From Dryomyza anilis (lineage: Eukaryota > Arthropoda > Insecta > Diptera > Dryomyzidae): a stretch of DNA of 64,000 nt. The stretch lies in the NCBI GenBank assembly GCA_951804985.1, contig OX638132.1, positions 21,891,989 through 21,955,988 on the forward strand. Direction: 5' to 3'. The notes under the pieces were generated by a model. The model ran no database searches. It saw only the letters and a program-made list of their open reading frames with translations, and had not been told where the DNA came from. A program made the translations under genes and the position numbers. Of this stretch, positions 56,035 through 64,000 are shown one piece after another (the stretch's first letter is position 1; each line of letters starts with the position of its first letter).

Positions 56035-57063
56035 TATACCCAACACTAAGAGTGAAAGGGTATATTCAGTGGGGTACGCCGTTTGTAACACCCAGAAGGA
56101 ACCATCTCCGGTATAGAAAAGTATATTCTTTGGCAATATGAAATAAAAGTATAAGTCTATTTTTTGAATTTTTCAACTGATTCCGAAAATTATTTTAAAA
56201 AATATATTAAAAATTATATTTGCAAATTTATGAAAAACTTAAATAAAATAAATGCCTGTAAAATATTTTGGTTCGAATTTTTTTCGAATGCTTTTTTTAA
56301 TAAAAATAAATATTTAACAACAAGTAGATATATTTTTAGGTTTTTTGCTTGTATCAAAAGCAAGGATCGATATCAAAATTTGACACAAAATGAATTCATA
56401 TACCAAGATGATGTTAATTCATATAGCCACAGATGTATTCTTGATCAGCATGTCCTGAGTCGATAACCGTCTGTCTGTCTGTTGAAATCACAATTACAAA
56501 AAACTAGAAGAGCTATCAATGAAACTTTTAATTTAAATTACTTATATATCTACACTATCTCAACAAGAAAATTGGCATGATTGGTCCAGTATGATGTGCG
56601 AACCGACCATTTATGTTAAAATACCTCATCAAATGAATTTTACTTTATACGAGATGAATTTTACTTTATACGAGCTTAAGTGCACTTTTTTTTGGTCAAA
56701 TATATATTGACATTAAGCTCAAATACATGAAAATAATGTTTTCCCACGAAACGACTTGTGGTTCTCAAAAAAAAAAATCGAAATTCGGTACACCTACCCA
56801 TTTGTAAATATGGGTATCAAATGAAAGAAAATTCTTCGGCGATTTCAAGTTTGTAGTTCTTTTCCAGATTTGTAAACCCTGGTGATATATGCACCACTTT
56901 AAGTCATCATCGCACACACCATCATATATCTGTTGGGTATATATATTCGGCTTATACTGGCTATAACTTTCATAATTCTTACTAACTTCATCACATCTAT
57001 GTGATAAGTATCACAATATTCCTACTTCAAAATTTCTCATGTGACCCAACCCACCCTACTGGT
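56035..57063 (+). mobile_element. Mini-me/INE-1-type element with ~300-bp internal insertion
   Basis: It starts TTTTTATACCCAACACTAAG and follows the 27216 element to 'gaaaagtatattctt'. An AT-rich insert of ~300 bases follows, then 'gtattcttgatcagcatg', a reduced GTCTGTCTGTCTG run and the element tail to 'ctcatgtgacccaacccacc'. The insert appears bordered by TATTCTT on both sides, a possible target duplication. The 100-codon plus frame in the insert is low-complexity. Confidence 0.75.
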
Positions 57064-57093
57064 TGTAATATGAATTAATAAACTTTAAAATAG

Positions 57094-57321
57094 TAGCGTC
57101 GGTGGCTCGATTAGTTGGTGCGTTAGGCTACGAGTCGAAAGGTCTCAGGTTCGATCCGAGCAACTGTCAACATATTTTTATAGAAAACATTTTTCTATAC
57201 GACACTACCTCTCGGTAGTCAATACCAAAACTACGAAAGTAAAACATTGCCTATGATAAGCTCTCACTCCGCCGTTCCGAATCGGCATTAAACTGTAGGT
57301 CCCACCATACTGAGTACAAAT
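57094..57321 (+). mobile_element. tRNA-derived SINE, family 1
   Basis: A-box-like 'TGGCTCGATTAGTTGG' and B box GGTTCGATCC at a tRNA-like spacing, followed by the same body as 7527 ('acatttttctata', 'cactacctctcggtagtcaa', 'aaactgtaggtcccaccata'). It lacks the (ATT)n tail. A transposase remnant starts within a few bases of its end. Confidence 0.85.
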
Positions 57322-57323
57322 AA

Positions 57324-57617
57324 AGGGTGATGGTTTTTCCAATTGTTATTTTTCAGCAGCTGTCATAGTTACCAGCTAGTTATCCCGCTGTCAAAATATT
57401 TAGTAAGGTTTGTCATATCATCGTGCATCGTTTGGAGCGGTTTATGGCACGGCGGCATCATCGGACCTTATTTCATTCGAAGTGTGGAAGGAGACACTAT
57501 CACCATTAATAGTTCTCGGTATAGAGCGATGTTAACCGACCTATTGTGGCGAGAGTTCGACAACATCGATATATCTGAACTATGGTTCCAACAAACTTTA
57601 AAATACGCTTTTTGAAA
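57324..57617 (+). pseudogene. Internally deleted DDE (IS630/Tc1-like) transposase remnant
   Basis: The 5' part ('gtcaaaatatttagtaaggtttgtcat') matches the region just before the transposase start in the 37336 hairpin. After a large deletion the frame enters the DDE catalytic domain: LWHGGIIGPYF, then 'TITINSSRYRAMLTDLLW' and ELWFQQ, where the next residue should be the second catalytic Asp. The frame then runs into unrelated codons and a stop at 57613. N-terminal helix-turn-helix, first Asp and everything after WFQQ are gone. Confidence 0.8.
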
Positions 57618-58480
57618 AAACATAATTTTGATTAGTTTTATTTGTAAAACGACTATATATAAAATCCCAACCAAAATTCCAACAAAATTTCCATTTTTAA
57701 GTCAAACTTCGTGACACGATTATTTCTAAACCACATCATAAGTTTTTTTTATTGTCATTTAATGTAATTAAATTAAGAGTGTTCGCATTAGCATTAAATG
57801 AAACATTTGATCTTAACTAGAAAAAATGTATGCATGTCTATGATCCAAGTGTTTATAAATTCTTTGGAAATGTTTGTGTGGGTGTCAGTGCGGAAGAGCT
57901 GCGGTCAGGGTCGATTCGATTAATTTGTTGAATACAATTTTTTAAATACATAAAAAGAAGCAAGCCAAACAAATGATAATTACAGTTTTTATTACAGAAA
58001 AAAAAAAACACAGAATAATTTTATTTTAAACTCGTATAATGAGTATGGAATCCAAAATACAAAATTCACTATAGAAAAAAATATACTTTCGCATTATGTA
58101 TTAATTTTCAAATTTAATTATGTTGAAAATTTATATTATTTGGTGGGCAAAATTAATTTTAACAAATCGTTATAAATACGATATCGTTTAAAGATTCAAA
58201 TTTTCGCTTTTAATAACCGTAGTAAACACAAATTTTCCTACGCATATCCGTACATCAATTCTATATAATATTTAAATTTCTATTTGGAATTTTTAAAAAA
58301 TATATCAATTTATATTCATAACTTTCCATTTGAAATTAATCAACTGAAAATATTACAATTGATATTTTCTGAAACTGTAATTTTTGACATATGCGTTTTT
58401 TTAACATTTTTGAATGTAGTTTTTCCTCAAGTATACTGTGCCAAAATGGTGTGTGCTTTTGTTTAATATATCTAGCCACA
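57618..58480. other. AT-rich sequence without recognised gene
   Basis: A short piece near 58241-58268 ('tccgtacatcaattctatataat') matches the left arm of foldback R. Otherwise featureless. Confidence 0.4.
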
Positions 58481-58499
58481 AAAGACAAAAGCGAAAGGA

Positions 58500-58850
58500 C
58501 GAATTCGTACAATTGAAAATGTTGTCGTGCCAAAAGGGCGAATCTTTTCGTTTTTTTGTCATAACTTTTTGTTGATATAAGATAAAATAGTGGTGTAAAG
58601 GCATTAATTGTTTGTTTTAAAAGCACCTATCGATCATCATCATTATTTTAAAATTTTTTTTTTTAAATTTTTATCATTTGTTAGAAGGAACAATATTTTT
58701 AAATAATGATGCCAATCGATAGGTGCTTTAAAATCAAACAATTAATGTTTTTATATAACTATTTTATCTTCCACCAATAAAGAGTTATATCAAAAAAAAA
58801 ACGAAAAGATTCGCCATTTTAGCATGACAAGATTTTCAATTTTTTCAATT
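58500..58850. repeat. Imperfect foldback, ~145-bp arms
   Basis: The left arm contains 'ggcgaatcttttcgtttttt', 'ggcattaattgtttg' and 'aagcacctatcgat'. The right arm contains the reverse complements 'atcgataggtgctt', 'caaacaattaatg' and 'aaacgaaaagattcgcc'. The loop of ~60 bases is AT-rich. Short frames of 67-96 codons here are not conserved-looking. Confidence 0.85.
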
Positions 58851-59039
58851 TCTTCGTTTTTTTAATTTCTGCTACGTTGATTAAGTTATTACAATAAAAT
58901 AATTTCGATAATTTAAAATCGTTACTATTGTAGTATAGTATATAACCTCTAGGACATTTTCATAATGACTCGAACTATTAACTGATATATGTTATCAGAT
59001 ATATTTATTTGTAATGTATACAATTAAAAAACATTAAAT

Positions 59040-59840
59040 ATAAAGATCATCAACCGCTGAGGCCATCTGATGAGCGCTCTGTTCGCAGAATCGAACGCAC
59101 ACGCGTCGTCGTCGCCGACATAATTGGGTAACGATGACCCTGACCGATGGACCGCCGACGCAATTAACAGCGCAAAAAGACATACTAAAAGTTAACTGAC
59201 AACTGAGCTGTACATCTGCTAAATTGGGCATATCTACAGAAAGTAACAGACAAACATATAGACAGCTGTAGATGATGCAGAAGTTGGGAAACTTTAGAAG
59301 AATTCAAAATAAAAAAAAATAAAAAAATTAACCGAAACGATAAAACAGAACCAAAGAACAAACAATGTAAAGAAGCATTGTAGAAGACTTTAATTCGATT
59401 TGGAATTTTAATAACAGACAATGTCAAAGACATTATGAAATTATTTATTAGTTTTTATTATTTATGTTTTTGTTGCAATTTTTATTTTAATTCTTTAGAA
59501 AATTTAATTTAATATCTGGCAACTACTTGCGTGGTGACCACAAAAGGCAGCCGCAGACGGGCCAAGCAAGGCGAGTCGCGTCAAATGGCATTACAACAAC
59601 AACATCAGCAAGAGTTCTTGTCATTTTGTTGTTGTTGTTCGAGTGTCTTTCTAATCTTCATAAAAATTCCTCAATGGACGATTTTGGACGAAATTGGACA
59701 CACACAGAGGCCAACACATGGGGCAATTGACAGACAAATGAACAAACCAACCCAACAACTGACCAACTGACTGACTGAACGACTGACTGACAGTTTAACT
59801 TTCAGACGGCATGTTTTTGGTGAGACTTACAGACAATCGA
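59040..59840. other. Two GC-richer islands, no gene assigned
   Basis: 59060-59170 (CGTCGTCGTCGCCGAC) and 59525-59790 (CAGCCGCAGACGGGCCAAGC, CAACAACAACATCAGCA, GACTGACTGAACGACTGACT). Frames of 65 to 82 codons are low-complexity. Possible conserved intronic or regulatory DNA, by inference only. Confidence 0.3.
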
Positions 59841-59980
59841 CACGTACGTATGCAACAAACAACAACTGTCACAACAGCAGTAGCATTTGTTAATGTAGGG
59901 AAATTTTGTCATGCCGCAGTTGAGTGCTTTGTACACTCTGAAAAATTGTTTCTTTTTTTGAAATTTATGATTAATGTTAA

Positions 59981-60360
59981 TAGTATTTAATAGTATTTAA
60001 AAGTATTTAATAGTATTTAATAGTATTTAATAGTATTTAATAGTATTTAATAGTATTTAATAGTATTTAATAGTATTTAATAGTATTTAATAGTATTTAA
60101 TAGTATTTAATAGTATTTAATAGTATTTAATAGTATTTAATAGTATTTAATAGTATTTAATAGTATTTAATAGTATTTAATAGTATTTAATAGTATTTAA
60201 TAGTATTTAATAGTATTTAATAGTATTTAATAGTATTTAATAGTATTTAATAGTATTTAATAGTATTTAATAGTATTTAATAGTATTTAATAGTATTTAA
60301 TAGTATTTAATAGTATTTAATAGTATTTAATAGTATTTAATAGCATTTAATAGTGTTTAA
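59981..60360. repeat. (TAGTATTTAA)38 minisatellite
   Basis: Thirty-eight consecutive 10-base units in perfect register. Only the units at 60001, 60341 and 60351 differ from TAGTATTTAA, each by one base and near the edges. The tract then decays to about 60400. The unit equals an internal word of M2 ('tctagtatttaatgg'), and an M2 copy begins 67 bases further on. Confidence 0.98.
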
Positions 60361-60426
60361 AAGTTTGTTTAACAGTATTTAATAATATATACTAGTATTA
60401 GATTCATTTTCTAAACACTATAACTA

Positions 60427-60647
60427 CACCCAGAAAAAAATTCACTCAAATCCCATTAAAATTGGTCAATAGAACAATTATTGATTTAATAGTATACAAA
60501 AAATAAATCTTTTCATATAAATTTCAATGGTAATGTCATGGTATTTTCTAGTATTTAATGGTATTTTCCGATTAAAATAATAATTTATCATATTGACTAT
60601 TTTTAATAGTAAAAAACTATTATTTATATAGTATTTTTTTCTGGGTG
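60427..60647. mobile_element. M2 MITE, complete
   Basis: Inverted termini CACCCAGAAAAAAA / TTTTTTTCTGGGTG, flanked by TA on both sides; 221 bp. It contains 'cattaaaattggtcaatag', 'gtcatggtattttctagtat' and 'ttttccgattaaaataataa'. Non-coding; probably Tc1/mariner-class by TA target. Confidence 0.9.
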
Positions 60648-60649
60648 TA

Positions 60650-61020
60650 TACCAGAATTTTTCAATTATACTAAAACTGTATTTAATGTACTCTCTGAAC
60701 CAAAAGTCCTATAAGTTGGTAAATTTCATATATTCTCTAACATAATTCAATAGTATTTTGTAGTATTCAATGGTATTTACCGATTAAATACAAGAGTTGT
60801 CCTATTGACTAATTTCAACTGCATACAATTCAAAATTTGTATCATAAAGTTTATGCATAAACTATTCAAATTACATAAAAAATATGGTATTGTGCAATAT
60901 TATCATTTTAATTCATACACTCAGAAAAATAGTTTAATAGTATACCAAAAAGAATTATTTTCATTCAAAATCAATAATAAATTATATTAAATTTAATGCT
61001 ACATTTATATTAAACAATGG
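60650..61020. repeat. M2-related decayed sequence
   Basis: 'caatagtattttgtagtatt', 'caatggtatttaccgattaa', 'gtcctattgactaa' and ACACTCAGAAAAATAG repeat M2 words without intact ends. Confidence 0.5.
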
Positions 61021-61059
61021 TCTATACCCGTCTATACCAGAAAAACTTAAATTTCTTAA

Positions 61060-61230
61060 ATTTGATAATTAATATTATAAAAAGTAATTGATGGATTTTC
61101 AAATTTTCAAAAAAAAATTGAGGTCATCGATTAAAAATTGACAGATATATAAAGATTTTTGTAAATGAATATTTGAAATTTTAAAAATGTATTTGGTGAC
61201 TTTTCGTTCTACATCGACGATATATTCAAA
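61060..61230. repeat. Half copy of the 31350 foldback
   Basis: 'gaggtcatcgattaaaaattg', 'acagatatataaagatt' and 'atttggtgacttttcgttct' match 31515-31612 with point changes. Confidence 0.65.
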
Positions 61231-62290
61231 ATCAAACATGTTTTGGAATGACCTTAATAAAAATATGTTTCCAAAGATATATATTGTTTTTTTAGATCAA
61301 ATATCTGCTATTACTGATGATAAAGATGTTAGCATAACTAATAATGCAATCTTCAGCACCATAAATTCAGTTCATAAATTCTGACGACACAAAGCCATCG
61401 CAAGTTTTCACCACTTATGAATAATATCCGTGAACGCAGAACATTCTTTGTCTTATGCATTTGGTTTTGTCTTTAACCCTATTTATTAAAGATTTGTTTA
61501 AAAAATCACAGGCAGCTAATTCATGTAAACGAATGTCAACTTCTTCTCTCGAGAACTTACTTACTTATCGAACGCAAGACGAGCAATTTTTTTATATCAT
61601 TTTATGTTTGTTTTGAAATATCATTATTTAAAAAAAAAGTCCCAAAATGCTGTTTAATAAGTGTGAACTTCATCTGTCGAGAACTTACCGAATAAGAGAC
61701 GAATATTTCAAGCATATTTCTTTTCAAATTTAATATAATTTTCTGTTTGCTTTGAAACATTATTATAATCAATAAAATGCCAACTATAATTTTGTTTTAA
61801 ATGCAATTAAAAAGTTGTGTTTGTTTTGAGGAATTATTTTAGGTTAAACTAACTAGTTCTGCTGGACAATATAATATATATGTTATTATTATAATATGTT
61901 ATAACAATTTGAAAAAATTATATTCTATTTCGATTAAAATGTAATAATACTTTATTCCTAATGAAAGAATGGTAACTTTATATAACTTTTAACATAACAA
62001 ATCTATTCAATCCGTGAAATGTACGAAAACATAAACAAATTTAAACCTATATAATTGCTATATAATTGCGTGTATTTATAAATTTCCTATTTTTATGAAA
62101 ATTGCTGCTACTTTTTAGGAATATTAAAAATATAATTAAAAAATAATATCATAAAAATAAATAGACGTAATTTATGTTTATTTCAATTAGCATTTAATAT
62201 ATTTGAAACTATATAAACTCGAAAAATTTAAAATTATTTTGTAAGGATAAAGTGTGTAAATACAATGTTGTTTCACATTCGCACAAACGT
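61231..62290. other. AT-rich sequence with dispersed-repeat fragments
   Basis: 'atgttagcataactaataatgc' (61326) pairs with 26786. 'cttatgaataatat' with 'ttctttgtcttatgcattt' (61420-61465) recurs at 63825-63893. 61545-61570 and 61675-61700 repeat 'tctcgagaacttac'/'gtcgagaacttacc'. No gene recognised. Confidence 0.4.
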
Positions 62291-62470
62291 CTAAAAATAT
62301 TTTTTATAAACATAAATATGTTTAAACGAAAACGAAAACCATATGTTTGACTGTTATTATAATAATGTTTTGCAATGCAATAATAATTTTGTTTGGATTA
62401 AGCTCCAAAAATATATGTTATGCCAGCAAAATTATGTTTGCCATCGTCCTTTTTTTGCAGCATACATATG
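62290..62470 (+). repeat. Dispersed repeat shared with 740-910
   Basis: 'aaacataaatatgtttaaac', 'tttgactgttattataataa', 'aaattatgtttgcc' and 'ttttttgcagc' match the first-kilobase copy in order. Confidence 0.5.
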
Positions 62471-62640
62471 ATGTAAAAACTTAAACAATTCTTTTGTTAA
62501 AGTGTAATAAAGTTATTAATGTGTGTGACCATTATTGCTGACACAGTTGCAAACGCAATCAAAATATTTTCAATTTCAATATTACTATATTTTTTTTTCT
62601 TCTAAGATTTTTGTATACATTTTTTGTATTTTTGCTTCAG

Positions 62641-62790
62641 GCCAATATATGCGCGGTTGCAGTGACCATAATCGATGCTTGTTCTGCTTCTGTTATAAGC
62701 CTCTGTCCCCCCACTTCAGCAATCGCTGTTGCTGCCAAGCACTAAGGTGTTGTTTTAATTGCCTTTGCGAAATAAAATACTTTCTTTGAT
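62641..62790 (+). CDS. Candidate Cys-rich terminal exon (weak)
   Basis: A long T-rich tract ends in TTTTTGCTTCAG (G at 62640), a good acceptor-like site. The frame that follows reads about 48 codons with ~12 Cys (RGCSDHNRCLFCFCYKP, then three consecutive Cys) to a TGA at 62787. AATAAA lies inside the last codons. The Cys may merely reflect TGCTGTTGC-type repetition, and no upstream exon is identified. Confidence 0.15.
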
Positions 62791-62869
62791 TTATTTTGAT
62801 AATTTTTTTGTACAATTTGTTTTTTTTTATCAGTTGTCTTTTAAGTAACCAAAAATTGTAAATATTCAA

Positions 62870-63125
62870 TTACGTTTTCGGAAATAACGGCGCTGTAAGA
62901 CGCTTAACTGCGAAAACAAATGCTTCTGACATCTGAACATTTGACAGGTTTTAAATGTCGGCAAGAAATGTCAAAAATCGTTGTACATTCATAAATAATA
63001 TTTTGCGCGTTTCATTGAATTGGTTGCGATTTCGAAATCGACCGGCTGGCGGCTGTTGGGCTTGTCGCTATGGGCTATGGGTATCGTTGTCTCTGGGCGA
63101 GGTACTGGTTTGGAGCAGTTGGTAA
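62870..63125. other. GC-richer island, no gene assigned
   Basis: 'cggctggcggctgttgggctt', 'gggctatgggtatcgttg' and 'ggcgaggtactggtttgg' stand out from AT-rich flanks. No open exon or RNA gene is supported; possible conserved non-coding element. Confidence 0.3.
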
Positions 63126-64000
63126 CTTATTTTTAACATTTTTTTTTATTTTTGGCAATAGTCACAGCGTTTCACATTGTGACTTGTAAGCAAACAGAAT
63201 TAAAAGATTGAGAATTAAGAAAAGTTAATTTAATTTTACATAAAATTTAATTATTACCGGTCATTCATTAACTATTTCGTAAAAGAAAAGATATACTGCA
63301 TTAAAATGAAAGAAATGTCTTTAAAATAAATACATATGTATTTGATTCACGTCTAAGCGCAAACGTATTTGTTTTCACTACAGTTTGTAGTTTAGTTTTT
63401 GCATGGAAAATAACATAACATAATTTCACTGCCTTTCTATTTAAAATTATAATATATTTGTAATAAAAAAAACACCACGTTTAGTATTTATTTAAACATT
63501 CAGAAATATGTAGAAAAATGACTAAATCTGCATTTATTTTTACTTTATTTTGCATTGGTTCAAATGTTATAAATATTTAGACGTTTTAAAACATATACAT
63601 TTATTTTTACAACAATCTGCATTTCTTTAATTTTTAAAATATGTAAAAAAATACTAGATCTGCATTTTTTTTACTGCTTTCCCTATTTATTTTAATACCC
63701 CGATAAATTGTGTAGTTCCTCAAAAGTTTTGTTATACAGCGAAAATATGTATTAGACAAATATTTTCTTAATGATCAAGATGGAAGCATAACATGCATTT
63801 AATTATTGCTTTTCACCTATACCAAATATGAATAATATGAGCAAATATAAATAGTATGCGCACTCACAGAAAATTCTTTGTCTTATGCATTTTCAAGTAG
63901 TAAAATCAAATTCAATAAATACAAAAGCTCAAACTAAATGATTTTCAAAACAAATACAAAAATTTACTAAATATATAGGTACTACCATAAACATTCTCGA
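63126..64000. other. AT-rich sequence without recognised gene
   Basis: Contains one member of the 'atgaataatatgag' dispersed repeat (about 63825-63893); otherwise featureless to the window edge. Confidence 0.4.

Noticed and set aside
57094..57170. tRNA gene (A and B boxes on plus strand)
   Set aside because: Anticodon and acceptor stems are not formed; body shared with the SINE at 7527.
59034..59433. 65- and 82-codon minus frames
   Set aside because: Low-complexity in GC-rich islands, no splice context or domain.
60000..60360. CRISPR-like array
   Set aside because: Units are 10-bp head-to-tail without spacers, in eukaryotic DNA; it is a minisatellite.

Overview
The window looks like AT-rich nuclear DNA of a higher (schizophoran) fly. 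The evidence is the repeat content: mini-me/INE-1-type elements with (GTCY)n tracts, a copia-type retrotransposon, a jockey-like LINE, tRNA-derived SINEs, a Helitron with canonical ends, a piggyBac-type TTAA element and many TA-flanked MITEs. The host exon also has standard insect splice signals. I cannot name the species.

Host coding content is very sparse. The one convincing host exon is on the minus strand at 22886-23413: 176 codons from a good ATG, ending in phase 0 at a perfect GTAAGC donor. Its intron runs toward lower coordinates. On the far side of the ATG lies a GC-rich, CAG/CAA-rich region (23414-24840) that probably holds 5'UTR and promoter, with 12 copies of AGATAC/GTATCT. Weak exon-like candidates are at 41666-41909 (repeated at 46434-46677) and 62641-62790. 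A GC-rich block followed by a strongly A-skewed block at 16270-17180 resembles a promoter plus 5'UTR on the plus strand.

Layout: 0-5 kb holds a decayed INE-type copy, a hairpin, a short tandem array and a dead LINE. 7-8.7 kb is a foldback element with a SINE and a Helitron in its loop. 10.5-16 kb is a nest of one MITE family (M1), a second MITE family (M2), a second foldback and another SINE. 17.4-20.1 kb is diverged TACGAAA-rich repeat, and 20.4-22.76 kb is a ~158-bp satellite beside the host exon. 25-32 kb carries an INE-type element, a MITE (M3) and a small foldback. 33.1-36.2 kb is a dead copia-like element between TACACCGAGAAAA inverted termini.

37231-47000 is a near-perfect direct duplication (5002 and 4768 bp). 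Each copy holds a 128-bp-arm hairpin containing the start of a transposase gene, a MITE (M4), a foldback and two INE-type elements. 47.7-48.9 kb has a second M3 copy and a decayed duplication. 51.8-54.3 kb is a TTAA-bounded element with nested insertions. 55-58.9 kb has an M1-like element, an INE-type copy, a SINE, a transposase remnant and a foldback. 60 kb has a 38-copy, 10-bp minisatellite next to M2, whose internal motif it repeats.

The window is mostly intronic or intergenic repeat sequence. Its interest is in nested mobile elements, hairpin-forming loci and recent duplication rather than in a gene cluster.
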